NCBI GenBank assembly: GCA_009760885.1
Contig: CM019701.1
Location: 38,367,197-38,431,196, forward strand
From: Achatina immaculata
Taxonomy: Eukaryota > Mollusca > Gastropoda > Stylommatophora > Achatinidae
Length of the DNA stretch: 64,000 nucleotides
Direction of reading: 5' to 3'
The position numbers and the translations under genes are program-made. Below are positions 59,801 to 64,000 of this stretch, in pieces. Every line of letters begins with the position of its first letter. Positions within the stretch are counted from its first letter, which is position 1. The notes beneath the pieces were generated by a model. It had not been told where the DNA came from. It saw nothing but the letters and a program-made list of their open reading frames with translations, and searched no databases.

Positions 59801-62317
59801 TGTTATAGAGATTTAAACAATCTTTTACTACAATAAAATTTTATGCTGACAGTTTGCAAGCATACGTTTATGTCAAAATCTAAATAAAAGATTAATCAAT
59901 GAAGTACTAACAATTAAAGCAAGTGGTTTATGACATAATCACGTTTTACACACATTCTTTGAAGTCAAATTAAAAATAAACATTACATTGCAGTGTTTCA
60001 TCGGTGGTTGTGAAACAAAACCGTTTGAAAGATGGAAATTCACACTGAGGCATTGGTACTGACAATTTATACTTAACCAACTGCCACTGAAAGTAGGTTT
60101 CTGACATTTCCCCCAAAAAATTTAGTTTAAGACAAATTTTGTAAAAGGCATCAGTTTTCCCAGAAAGCTAAAGGTTTCACATAAAATAAAAACAATATAT
60201 GATGGGAGAGTATCAAAATGTTAAAATCTACACTTAAATCATTTCCAACAATGTGACTTCACAATTTCTTCTGGTGTCCATTCCCTTAATGATTTGATAT
60301 TTCTTTATTAAAATTACTGTCTCGACTTTTGCTTATGAATTAAGAGCTATGAGAAGCACTTCGTTCATGGTGAAGTGTGTGATCATAAAACAGAATAGTG
60401 AGAACAGTTTGCTAATTTTTATTTTAAAAAAATGTTTAAAAATAAATATAGCTACATCTCAGAGATTAAGATTATGAAATTAACTCTTTTAAACAAGAGC
60501 TGAAGTTATCAGAGGTGAAATACTTTAAATTTTTGTTAACTATGAAGCCAATGAATGTATGCAGCTGATTAAACTTCATCTTTGACTATATTTTAATAAG
60601 TATCTATCTTATTCTTCTTCTTTGTACGCACACTGGCAATGATGCATGGTACTCTGGTTTTTGCAATGCGACTTTTGGCGGGGTACCTCCGACTTCAGCA
60701 CTTTCCTTGCTAGGGCAGAATGTGGTCTTGCTCGGACTGCCATGAAGATAGTGGTGTAGGCCGGCCTGGCCAAAACTTTGTTTTCCAGCCTCTGGTGGCT
60801 GTAGTTAAGCCCCTTCTCCATGTCAGATCCTGCATGCAACGCTGGCTGGCCAGATGACTTTAAGACAGTTCCACAGAGACACTCCAACTTTGGGATGAGG
60901 AATCTGATGAGTGCCTCAAAGATATCCATTCCCCGCCACATATAGTCTGCTGGCTCTGTTTTCTTTACATCATTCTGATAGCCATGGTTGTAAAGACCCA
61001 TAGGCTTGTCGAGTCCTGGATTCAATGGTTTCACACCAGACTTTCCTCATCCTGCCGGCGATCTCCATGTCCCCATCCATCCACCAACCTCACATTACAT
61101 TTTACAAAAATAACAATTACAATTAGTGTTGATTGCTACAGGTTTCTGGGCTACAGAAGTAAGTCTGAGTTTTTAAGCAGACAGATCTATGTTCCCTGTC
61201 TCACAAAGACTATGTTAAGATAAGTGTGCTCTTAACACGGTTATTCCAAGGGGAAATAAGTATCTATGAATCAGAACTCACTTCACACTCCCGTGAGACT
61301 AGATCAAAGTTTGTAGGGATGAACTCATTCTTTGCTGGAAGACTGAGGTTTTTATTCCTGCCATCCTTTGACCACTTCTGTATAAAAAAACCAGCAACAA
61401 TGACATCATTAAAAAACCTAGACATACAAAATTATTTATAACTGAACAAAGCATAAATTTTGAATCAGTTTCTGCTTTCTTAACCAACTTTAATTTTATT
61501 TCTTAACAGTATTATCATTTGCACTGCAAGAAAACTTAATATAGCAGAACATGTCAACATATGCAATATATACATATATTGCATATGTGGTCATTAACTT
61601 ATGGAATTTAAAATATATCAGTCTCATAGCACATTTAACTGCCAAAAGGTGTAGTATTTGCAGTCTCACTTTTCAAAGACTGGGGTTCCATAACTGTGGT
61701 ATTGACAATGAGTGTCATTGCCTTTGTTTCATGTGTTGTATACTTAATTTTTTTCTGCTTGATTGGATATGCTGTGAACCGGTGTATAATCTACTCCCTT
61801 CATATGAGAAAACAGTCCACTAATCACTGTGCTCCTCCTCCACTCAAGGATGATTCAGTTAATAACATTTTCACTTTAGCTGCAGAAAAAAAAAATCCAT
61901 CTGCTGAAAGCAAAATGGAAAGGGAAACACAAATCCTGCTTTTGGAAGAGCATTTCCTGCTTTTGGAAGAGCATTCTTGGATGTATAATGAATCTTTCAG
62001 AGAAAACTATGTCTGTGTTAGGTCAGTCAGCTTCAGCTGGTCATAACTCTGTTTCAAATAAATGATGCTCTCGTGATGTCACAGCTTGCCTAGAAGTGGA
62101 ACTACTGTGTTCCCCCATGGTGGTGGATCTGGCTGAAAAAAACTTGGATCTTAGGTCCACAGTATAATCCTTGCACTAAATGTCTATACAACAACAATGT
62201 GAACAAAACCAGACCTTAATTTGTTCCGGCGTGAACTTAGTGACACTGTATTGTGTCCCATACCACTTCTCTGTTTGGTCTGTCTGCCCCTCAAATTTTT
62301 TGGAAACAATGGAAACC
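29809..62317 (-). CDS. IDE: Insulin-degrading enzyme (insulysin), C-terminal half, 16 exons, 5' end outside window
   Basis: IDE is an M16A zinc metallopeptidase that encloses and cleaves short amyloidogenic peptides such as insulin; it is mainly cytosolic and partly peroxisomal. Sixteen exons (listed separately) join in frame into about 555 residues that align from near human residue 465 to the C-terminus: end of domain 2, linker, domain 3 and domain 4. Landmarks are [65 protein letters not shown] and a C-terminal AKL. The Arg and Tyr of RTQEQLGY correspond to catalytic human R824 and Y831. The zinc site belongs to the N-terminal half and must lie to the right of the window. All introns begin GT and end AG. 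The first visible exon starts with one base of a split codon, so an upstream exon is required. Closest alternative is another M16 member such as nardilysin, but the alignment is specific to IDE. Confidence 0.96.
30020..30400 (+). mobile_element. LINE family B-like fragment, within an IDE intron
   Basis: Plus strand [19 protein letters not shown] segment (end of reverse transcriptase, compare [14 protein letters not shown] at 36000), then a Lys/Arg-rich C-terminus in broken frames. Confidence 0.7.
30488..30661 (-). CDS. IDE: IDE exon o
   Basis: 58 codons. [17 protein letters not shown] matches human EMLAVDAPRRHKVSVHV; this Lys/Arg cluster contributes to the polyanion-binding surface in the human enzyme. 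The rest, about 40 residues rich in Asp, Glu, Gln and Ser, is a variable linker that does not align well. Acceptor tctctgcag, donor TTG/GTATGT. Confidence 0.92.
30796..31140 (-). mobile_element. LINE fragment with Cys/His C-terminus, RNase H-bearing type
   Basis: 106-codon open frame with [36 protein letters not shown]. This is the typical end of Jockey/I-type non-LTR polyproteins (RLRTGHCRL, CPCG..EHVLQ.C). Different from families A-F. Lies in an IDE intron. Confidence 0.75.
31141..32111. other. IDE intron sequence, nothing recognised
   Basis: No exon or clear repeat match; several short open frames without support. Confidence 0.4.
32112..32134. repeat. Poly-C, 23 bp
   Basis: Uninterrupted run of 23 C. 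Confidence 0.95.
32178..32310 (-). mobile_element. LINE family A, 3' terminus only
   Basis: TCTTACATCTTACATCCTTC and GTTAAACGTCACAAATGG are the reverse complement of the family A tail; truncated after about 130 bp. Confidence 0.85.
32449..32510 (-). CDS. IDE: IDE exon n
   Basis: 62 nt encoding (D)[20 protein letters not shown], matching human DNTEVAYLKTLTKEDIIKFYK. Acceptor gcttcag, donor AAG/GTAAGA, leaving in phase 0. Confidence 0.94.
32847..33525 (+). mobile_element. piggyBac-like nonautonomous element, decayed copy
   Basis: Begins at TTAA/CTCATCCTGTGCC (32843). The body is shared with 39478-40170: TTACGAGCGATGCCGAGCGAG, GGGGTATGGACATGGCC and AATAAGTACACGGAAGTACA, in inverted order relative to that copy. 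The right end (CTGGCACCAACTGAACG) matches the opposite end of 52098-52529. No TTAA remains on the right. Confidence 0.7.
33526..34412. other. IDE intron sequence, nothing recognised
   Basis: No exon or repeat assignment. Confidence 0.4.
34413..34560 (-). CDS. IDE: IDE exon m
   Basis: Encodes [27 protein letters not shown]...[14 protein letters not shown], matching human SIEDMTEEAFQKHIQALAI..LDKPKKL...YWGEIISQQYNFDR. Acceptor tttcttcatcag. Donor AGAG/GTCTGA, supported by exon n completing GAC (Asp) as in human NFDRDN. Confidence 0.95.
34755..34880 (-). mobile_element. tRNA-like SINE fragment
   Basis: Minus strand has a box A-like segment (GATAGCTAAGTTCATTAATAC), box B GTGGTTCAAGTCCC and a following A-rich stretch. 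Does not match S1 or S2 bodies. Confidence 0.55.
35575..36668 (-). mobile_element. LINE family B, best-preserved copy
   Basis: 1.1 kb with an uninterrupted reverse transcriptase segment of about 250 codons (35913-36671). 5' truncated next to a (TC)n(TA)n microsatellite; the 3' part below 35913 is frameshifted. Lies in the large IDE intron between exons l and m. Confidence 0.92.
35913..36671 (-). pseudogene. Reverse transcriptase fragment, open over about 250 codons
   Basis: Contains [15 protein letters not shown] (motif A), [16 protein letters not shown] (motif B), [10 protein letters not shown] (motif C with intact YADD), [11 protein letters not shown] and FRYLGTIIT, then YGCEAW. Lacks the endonuclease and the start of the reverse transcriptase, so it cannot act alone. 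Its good condition suggests a relatively recent insertion. Confidence 0.88.
36675..36755. repeat. (TC)n(TA)n compound microsatellite
   Basis: TC repeats followed by TA repeats and ATACACATACATATATATA. Confidence 0.95.
36990..38095. repeat. Minisatellite, 38-bp unit, about 20 copies, split by a SINE
   Basis: Unit GATGCTGGGTGATCAGTG plus TTTTGATGTGAGTACAGTAT; variants GTTAGTACAG and GTGTGTTGATG in the left half. Interrupted by the SINE at 37288-37562. The right half (37780-38000) is nearly homogeneous. Confidence 0.95.
37288..37562 (-). mobile_element. tRNA-derived SINE, family S3, inside a minisatellite
   Basis: 275 bp. Minus strand: GGCCGGCTAGCGTAGTGGTT (box A) and GAGGGTTCGAATCCCC (box B), a unique body, then an A/T-rich tail ending TTTACTTTTTTTATC. 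Flanked by ACAGTATGAT at 37278-37287 and 37563-37572; the same 10-mer also occurs in every repeat unit. Confidence 0.9.
38178..39299 (+). mobile_element. TTAA-flanked piggyBac-like element, nonautonomous, hit by a LINE
   Basis: Bounded by TTAA at 38174-38177 and 39300-39303. Ends are imperfect inverted repeats CTGTTTCCACTCGTGCG and CTCTTTCCACTTGCGTTAC. No transposase frame. Contains LINE F at 38430-38844 with its own duplication. The orientation is arbitrary. Confidence 0.78.
38430..38844 (-). mobile_element. LINE family F, 5'-truncated, with target-site duplication
   Basis: 415 bp between GACTGACT copies at 38422-38429 and 38845-38852. Minus strand encodes one open frame of about 130 codons: [58 protein letters not shown], ending in the (GA)n tail. 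The intact frame suggests a young copy. Confidence 0.9.
39478..40170 (+). mobile_element. TTAA-flanked piggyBac-like element, nonautonomous, 693 bp
   Basis: TTAA at 39474-39477 and 40171-40174; perfect 12-bp terminal inverted repeat CTCTTTCCGTGC. Relatives at 52098-52529 and 32847-33525. No transposase frame. The orientation is arbitrary. Confidence 0.88.
40691..41405. other. IDE intron sequence, nothing recognised
   Basis: AT-rich, no repeat or exon assignment. Confidence 0.4.
41406..41530 (-). CDS. IDE: IDE exon l, carries catalytic Tyr
   Basis: Encodes (G)[39 protein letters not shown]. The first Tyr is the equivalent of catalytic human Y831, and KPPQY is the equivalent of the KPPHY of the SlyX motif. 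Its acceptor CACTTCAACAG is the last copy of the 40-bp tandem repeat of 41532-42216. Donor GAA/GTAAGT. Confidence 0.96.
41532..42216. repeat. Minisatellite, about 40-bp unit, 17 copies, at the exon l acceptor
   Basis: Unit GAAGTTAAACAAGACAAAAA plus CAGCTTTATGAGATATT. Units 5-9 and 10-14 share the same order of variants, a higher-order duplication of about 200 bp. On the coding strand each unit is a pyrimidine-rich tract; the copy nearest exon l supplies that exon's 3' splice site. Confidence 0.95.
42217..42665. other. IDE intron sequence, nothing recognised
   Basis: AT-rich; no repeat or exon assignment. Confidence 0.4.
42666..42753. repeat. CA-rich microsatellite, CACACATACACT type
   Basis: Imperfect units of ACTCACACACATAC lying about 20 bp from the exon k donor. 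Confidence 0.85.
42773..42821 (-). CDS. IDE: IDE exon k, carries catalytic Arg
   Basis: Short 49-nt exon encoding [16 protein letters not shown](G). The Arg of RTQEQ aligns with human R824 and the Cys of EPCF with human C819. Acceptor atcttgcag, donor CTAG/GTAATT. The Gly codon is split with exon l. Confidence 0.95.
43101..43123. repeat. C(14)A(9) homopolymer pair
   Basis: Fourteen C then nine A. Confidence 0.95.
43250..44372 (+). mobile_element. LINE family D, 1.1 kb, antisense in an IDE intron
   Basis: Nearly continuous reverse transcriptase: [30 protein letters not shown] (QG of the family replaced by QR), [10 protein letters not shown] (YADN), [31 protein letters not shown], then YRRVLQISW and KRGRPK. 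Ends in (GAAT)n. Truncated in the 5' part. Confidence 0.92.
44400..44560. repeat. Degenerate tandem repeat, about 37-bp unit
   Basis: Four or five copies of ATAATAACTGTTATGTTTTATC with TTTTTCT. Confidence 0.8.
44590..44838 (+). mobile_element. LINE family F, 3' end with (GA)n tail
   Basis: Plus-strand copy ending GTGCCTTGGGCACTTAAGG and then (GA)n at 44808-44838. Confidence 0.87.
45171..45427 (-). mobile_element. tRNA-derived SINE S1, complete with target-site duplication
   Basis: 257 bp flanked by AATTGTATGTA at 45160-45170 and 45428-45438. About 95% identical by eye to the copy at 6007-6267, with box A and box B intact on the minus strand. Confidence 0.94.
45545..45935 (-). mobile_element. 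LINE family D, 3' fragment
   Basis: Reverse complement of the 9290-9660 region: TGCATGTCCCTTGCAGAACT, CATTATGTACCC and GATATCTGAAGGAGTC motifs. Confidence 0.85.
46071..46189 (-). CDS. IDE: IDE exon j
   Basis: Encodes (G)[22 protein letters not shown]...[11 protein letters not shown], matching human [22 protein letters not shown]...SENMFLELFCQ. The cysteine of LELFCQ corresponds to human C812. Acceptor ttgttccag, donor CAG/GTATTC, leaving in phase 0. Confidence 0.96.
46223..46690 (-). mobile_element. LINE family B-related 3' fragment with (ATG)n tail
   Basis: (CAT)n at 46246-46290 is the tail; GGTATTGGCCAGTCATGCTT corresponds to GCGTTGGCTATTATGCTT at the 25570 B end. More diverged than other copies. 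Confidence 0.7.
46691..47215. repeat. Degenerate minisatellite, about 50-bp unit
   Basis: Ten or so diverged copies with CTTAATGTCTTGCCTGTTTAA and AGGGAAAACTCAAATACATC. Lies between IDE exons i and j. Confidence 0.88.
47533..47644 (-). CDS. IDE: IDE exon i
   Basis: Encodes [13 protein letters not shown]...[20 protein letters not shown], matching human ALGIMQMVEDTL...[20 protein letters not shown]. Acceptor gatatacag, donor GATG/GTGCGT; the last glycine codon is split with exon j. Upstream is a large intron holding a LINE inserted in a minisatellite. Confidence 0.96.
47862..50280 (-). mobile_element. LINE family A, 2.4 kb, with target-site duplication
   Basis: Flanked by TTGCTATA at 47854-47861 and 50281-50288. 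Minus strand: endonuclease end (RNQIDHF, NSDHNLC), [30 protein letters not shown], reverse transcriptase piece ([38 protein letters not shown]), C-terminus [10 protein letters not shown] and [11 protein letters not shown], 3' tail of GATAAGATA type. 5' truncated inside the endonuclease; several frameshifts. Contains a nested LINE B end. Confidence 0.93.
48230..48348 (+). mobile_element. LINE family B 3' end nested in LINE A
   Basis: 119 bp between TTAGTTTTC copies at 48221-48229 and 48349-48357. Sequence GGATGGTGTGAGAGGAGATC to CAGCACCTGACGATGATGATG equals the B 3' end at 25553-25665. The uninterrupted LINE A copy at 22045 shows the empty site. Confidence 0.93.
51085..51400 (+). mobile_element. 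LINE family D, 3' fragment
   Basis: CATACTACAAGAACATAATAT, GAGAAAACTGAAATATTTTGG, GGTACATAATGGGAAAATGA and the closing GGGACATGCAAATGAATGA match 43900-44370 and 9380-9660. Confidence 0.88.
51384..51541. repeat. 80-bp tandem duplication
   Basis: Two adjacent, almost identical copies of GGGACATGCAAATGAATGAC through TCACTTTAAATTTCAGAT. It begins inside the LINE D tail, so it formed after that insertion. Confidence 0.95.
51779..51870 (-). CDS. IDE: IDE exon h
   Basis: Encodes (D)[30 protein letters not shown], matching human [30 protein letters not shown]. Acceptor ccctccag, donor TGC/GTAAGT. Leaves in phase 0. Confidence 0.95.
52098..52529 (+). mobile_element. TTAA-flanked piggyBac-like element, nonautonomous, 432 bp
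   Basis: TTAA at 52094-52097 and 52530-52533, terminal inverted repeat CTCTTTCCATG. Body (GGTTCAGTTGGTGCCAGAG, AAGAAGTAATGTGATGTTTTT, CATACCCCTATCTACATC) is shared with 39478-40170. Orientation arbitrary. Confidence 0.85.
52735..53185 (-). mobile_element. LINE family A, 3' 0.45 kb
   Basis: Same 3' end as 21681 and 47862 (TTACATCCTTCCCGTGCC, ATTAAACGTCACATAGGG); broken frames. Confidence 0.87.
53186..53978. other. IDE intron sequence, nothing recognised
   Basis: AT-rich with a poly-A run at 53811-53824; no exon or repeat assignment. Confidence 0.4.
53979..54099 (-). CDS. IDE: IDE exon g
   Basis: Encodes [19 protein letters not shown]...[11 protein letters not shown], matching human [15 protein letters not shown]...WTKDELKEALD. 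Acceptor ttctccag. The donor GATG/GTCAGT is fixed by exon h, which starts ATGTC so that the split codon is GAT (Asp), giving the family's ALDDVTL. Confidence 0.95.
54100..55106. other. IDE intron sequence with a short duplication
   Basis: Two copies of ATATGGCCTGAATCAAATGA with AATATTTTCC at 54764-54836. Otherwise nothing recognised. Confidence 0.5.
55111..55983 (+). mobile_element. Candidate TTAA-flanked element, 873 bp
   Basis: TTAA at 55107-55110 and 55984-55987. Ends CCCTTTTAGTGCT and inverted CCCCTTAAGCATT are only partly alike. No transposase frame. Contains (CA)n and the 30-bp minisatellite. Piggybac-type identity is inferred from TTAA plus the CCC-start ends. Orientation arbitrary. 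Confidence 0.5.
55261..55390. repeat. Minisatellite, exact 30-bp unit, four copies
   Basis: Unit AATGATGATGATGATTGTGA plus CAGTGGTGGC. A multiple of three, so one plus-strand frame (55225-55419) stays open and reads [10 protein letters not shown] repeats; there is no other support for a gene. Confidence 0.96.
56034..56144 (-). CDS. IDE: IDE exon f
   Basis: 37 codons, [20 protein letters not shown]...FKEI, matching human LSVKGYNDKQPILLKKIIEK. Acceptor gcaacag, donor ATT/GTAAGT, phase 0 at both ends. Confidence 0.96.
56418..56562 (-). CDS. IDE: IDE exon e
   Basis: Encodes (S)[11 protein letters not shown]...[20 protein letters not shown], matching human SPFAYVDPLHCN...AAELAGLSYDLQNTIYG. Acceptor gcttctag, donor ACG/GTATGTG. 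The first base completes AGT (Ser) from exon d; it leaves in phase 0. Confidence 0.96.
56689..57391 (+). mobile_element. mariner element, internally deleted
   Basis: About 700 bp bounded by TA. Inverted repeats GGTGTGTTTAAAAAGTCC on the left and GGTGTGTCTAAAAAGTTTGG inverted on the right. Inserted antisense in the IDE intron between exons d and e. Confidence 0.88.
56869..57303 (+). pseudogene. mariner transposase, broken
   Basis: MEQRVNIKF then a stop; [21 protein letters not shown] is the linker after the N-terminal helix-turn-helix. At about TSRNTD a large deletion joins to [19 protein letters not shown], removing the first two catalytic Asp residues. The final Asp (PADF) is kept, but SPD is SLN. 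Ends in TAA at 57301. Confidence 0.88.
57476..57490. repeat. Poly-G, 15 bp
   Basis: Uninterrupted G run followed by AGGAGGAGA. Confidence 0.95.
57884..58160. repeat. Minisatellite, 27/54-bp unit, abutting the exon d donor
   Basis: Two alternating 27-bp halves (minus strand AGAGAAAAGGCAGACAAGTC and GCAGAGCAAGCAGAGAAGTC, each followed by TGTGG[CT]T) form a 54-bp unit repeated about four times. Degenerate first units (TAGAACAGGCAGAAC...) start at the GT of the exon d donor. A frame stays open in the array because the period is a multiple of three. Confidence 0.95.
58161..58243 (-). CDS. IDE: IDE exon d
   Basis: Encodes [26 protein letters not shown], matching human [24 protein letters not shown] at the start of domain 3. 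Acceptor ttgtttcag; donor ATAAG/GTAGAA. The exon ends two bases into the serine codon completed by the next exon. The 27-bp minisatellite of 57884-58160 begins immediately at this donor. Confidence 0.93.
58485..58775 (+). mobile_element. LINE family A, 3' fragment
   Basis: [27 protein letters not shown] and [12 protein letters not shown] in one frame, then a frameshift. Ends GGGAAGGATGTAAGATGTATAG. Antisense to IDE. Confidence 0.9.
59140..59165. repeat. C(17)A(9) homopolymer pair
   Basis: Seventeen C then nine A. Confidence 0.95.
59166..59772. other. IDE intron sequence
   Basis: Includes a poly-G run at 59386-59398; nothing else recognised. Confidence 0.4.
59773..59799 (-). CDS. IDE: IDE exon c, 27-nt microexon
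   Basis: Nine codons, GTATPDVIK, between acceptor ataacag and donor AAG/GTGAGC. It fills exactly the human segment KEATPYPALIK between the flanking exons. It is phase 0 on both sides, so skipping it would keep the frame and delete nine residues next to domain 3. Confidence 0.85.
59800..60608. other. IDE intron sequence, nothing recognised
   Basis: AT-rich; no exon or repeat assignment. Confidence 0.4.
60609..61046 (-). CDS. Unrecognised open frame inside an IDE intron
   Basis: About 145 uninterrupted codons on the IDE-coding strand, in the intron between exons b and c. It is preceded by an in-frame TGA, has no ATG near the beginning, and ends with an acidic tail. Residues include [28 protein letters not shown] and two Cys/His near the end. 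The sequence is less AT-rich than its surroundings. It is not part of IDE: exons b and c are contiguous in the family alignment. It may be a transposon or processed-gene fragment. No function assigned. Confidence 0.2.
   Translation of the reverse strand, partial: GKSGVKPLNPGLDKPMGLYNHGYQNDVKKTEPADYMWRGMDIFEALIRFLIPKLECLCGTVLKSSGQPALHAGSDMEKGLNYSHQRLENKVLARPAYTTIFMAVRARPHSALARKVLKSEVPRQKSHCKNQSTMHHCQCAYKEEE
61282..61377 (-). CDS. IDE: IDE exon b
   Basis: 32 codons beginning KWSKDG and containing [13 protein letters not shown], the linker signature shared with human IDE ([13 protein letters not shown]). The acceptor ttatacag and the donor GAA/GTGAGT are both strong. Phase 0 at both ends. Followed by the 27-nt exon. 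Confidence 0.95.
61378..62214. other. IDE intron sequence, nothing recognised
   Basis: Contains a small tandem duplication, CTGCTTTTGGAAGAGCATT, at 61938-61976. Open frames here have no family match. Confidence 0.4.
62215..62317 (-). CDS. IDE: IDE exon a (first in window)
   Basis: Encodes [10 protein letters not shown]...EQIK, matching human VAIVSKSFEG...VIKK at the end of domain 2, with the conserved EKWYGTQY stretch. The acceptor is tcaaacag. The donor is AAG/GTCTGG, weak but supported because the next exon starts with K-W, restoring the family's IKKW. 103 nt; it enters with one base of a split codon and leaves in phase 0. Confidence 0.93.
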
Positions 62318-62569
62318 CTGTTTGATAAGTTATAGCACATTTTTATGACAAAAAATGCCCAAAATAAGTTCATACAGTAGGTGAACAAATAAATCAGAAC
62401 AAAATAAATTCTTTCATTAGATGTTGTGATGACAGACTGAAGCAATTATGCTTCTCCAATCTGTGCAATTCTTAGCTTTTCTTACCAAACTGGCTGCCTT
62501 TCTTTGATCACCTGGTCAGTATATCCAGATATGTTTCCTCAGTCCCTGCAGCATCCATGGCTGTTTAGT

Positions 62570-62990
62570 GTACGTAAATGAAAAATGATGCAGGATACTG
62601 CACGCACACATGATTCTTTCCTCATCAAACGTCCAAGTAAGACCAAGACAGTGTTCTTGGTCAAACACATAAGAAATAACATCCTTTTAGGAGACAGACA
62701 TAACAACTGCTGCTGGTAACTGAAAAGAGGAGCTGGTGATGGCCATGTTATGAGAGAGACAGATGAATACTTACCACAAACAGCTCTGATGTGAGCTCCA
62801 CAGGGTAAAAGAAGCATTGGATGATCCAAAGAGATATGGAGATATACAGCAGAGAGAGAATGCTGGTAAAGAAAGGACTGATGAGAGATGGCCAAGAAGA
62901 CAGCAAAGGACAGACAAAAGTGGGAATCTCTTGCCACAAGCAGCTCTGTGTGTCTTTGCCATTGAAAGGACAGAAGAAAAGAAAGATAAT
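62570..62990 (+). mobile_element. LINE family F-like fragment, diverged
   Basis: Plus strand resembles family F: LVKHIRNNILL, DGHVMRETDEYLPQTALMLP, then GQEDSKGQTK. More diverged than the other F copies and without a (GA)n tail. Confidence 0.7.
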
Positions 62991-63284
62991 ATGCACTTAA
63001 TATTCATGAGCACAATTTAAAATTAAAAAAAATAAACTTTTTTATGTTTGACTTCCCATCTACATGTTCAACCTCCAATCTACATGTTCAAACTCCAAAG
63101 TAGCTAAAAACATGGATGTGGTTACTTTAATTTCATATTCCTGCACATTAATTTCAGTGAGACTGTTAAGCAAACTGCTACTTATTAGAAGAACGACTAC
63201 TGTTCAAAATGCATTTACTGACTGCTAGACAAAACTAAATCTTGGGGGTTGGAGGGAGGTACTAATCTTGAAGAAGGAATAAGA

Positions 63285-63705
63285 AACCACAGGTAAAGTG
63301 TCATGATGGTCAGCTATCCAGACACCAGAAAATATCATTATAAGAAACCACAGGTAAAGTGTCATGATGGTCAGCTATCCAGACATCAGAAAATATCCTT
63401 ATAAGAAACCACAGGTAACGTGTCATGATGGTCAGCTATCCAGACACCAGAACATATCATTATAAGAAACCACAGGTAAAGTGTCATGATGGTCAGCTAT
63501 CCAGACATCAGAAAATATCCTTATAAGAAACCACAGGTAAAGTGTCATGATGGTCAGCTATCCAGACACCAGAAAATATCATTATAAGAAACCACAGGTA
63601 AAGTGTCATGATGGTCAGCTATCCAGACATCAGAAAATATCCTTATAAGAAACCACAGGTAACGTGTCATGATGGTCAGCTATCCAGACACCAGAACATA
63701 TCCTG
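63285..63705. repeat. Minisatellite, 61-bp unit with 122-bp higher-order pattern
   Basis: Seven copies of AAGAAACCACAGGTAAAGTG plus TCATGATGGTCAGCTATCC. Copies alternate between CACCAG...ATCATT and CATCAG...ATCCTT, so the real repeat is a dimer. Confidence 0.96.
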
Positions 63706-63720
63706 CACACCTGTCCACCC

Positions 63721-64000
63721 CACTCAAACATCTGAGAAACAGATTTGACAAAGAGAGAGAGGAGCTGAAAGAATAGCTGTGGCGCTCCTCCCACTCAAAC
63801 CTCCAAGCAACAGATCTGACAAAGAGAGAGAGGAGCTGAAAGAATAGCTGTGGCGCTCCTCCCACTCAAACTTCTGAGAAACAGATCTGACAAAGAGAGA
63901 GAGGAGCTGAAAAAATAGCTGTGGCGCTCCTCCCACTCAAACTTCTGAGAAACAGATCTGACAAAGAGAGAGAGGAGCTGAAAAAATAGCTGTGGCGCTC
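63721..64000. repeat. Minisatellite, 71-bp unit, runs off the window
   Basis: Nearly four copies at 63721, 63792, 63863 and 63934, containing ACAAAGAGAGAGAGGAGCTG and ATAGCTGTGGCGCTCCTCC. Directly follows the unrelated 61-bp array. Confidence 0.96.

Noticed and set aside
61551..62046. Open frames of 90-116 codons as a nested gene
   Set aside because: Antisense to IDE in an intron; no family resemblance, no splice or start context.
62460..62530. Further IDE exon between 62317 and the right edge
   Set aside because: Possible splice-like signals occur, but none of the frames matches the family segment that should precede VSIVSK; the region is LINE F-like and minisatellite DNA.

Overview
The window is eukaryotic, AT-rich and repeat-dense. 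It looks like the genome of a lophotrochozoan invertebrate, most likely a mollusc. That placement is an inference from long introns, divergent metazoan protein exons and a mix of tRNA-derived SINEs, several APE-type LINE families, Tc1/mariner relics and TTAA-flanked piggyBac-like elements. There are no prokaryotic operons, rRNA genes or CRISPR arrays.

The one solid protein gene lies on the minus strand. Sixteen coding exons between 62317 and 29809 encode the C-terminal half (about 555 residues) of insulin-degrading enzyme (IDE), an M16A metallopeptidase. All sixteen join in frame with consistent GT-AG sites. The 5' half, including the zinc-binding HxxEH region, lies beyond the right edge. The visible part holds the end of domain 2, the linker, domains 3 and 4, the catalytic Arg/Tyr pair, two redox-sensitive cysteines and a C-terminal AKL peroxisome-type signal. 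One exon is only 27 nt. Two splice sites sit at the edge of intronic minisatellites.

At the far left, also on the minus strand, is one exon with the second helix of an achaete-scute-like bHLH domain (152-337). A second, unrecognised candidate exon lies at 4363-4830. The 4 kb between them is entirely mobile and tandem-repeat DNA.

From about 0.4 to 29 kb the window is intergenic: LINE fragments, SINEs, a Tc1 relic, and several tandem arrays of 18-50 bp units separated by AT-rich sequence in which I recognise nothing. From 30 to 64 kb the same repeats fill the IDE introns. The richest spot is 37.0-40.7 kb. There a 38-bp array is split by a SINE. It is followed by a 47-bp array whose unit carries TTAA, which has been hit twice by TTAA-specific elements, and one of those has in turn been hit by a LINE. 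Target-site duplications resolve several other nested insertions exactly (6.0, 9.2, 45.2, 47.9 and 48.2 kb).
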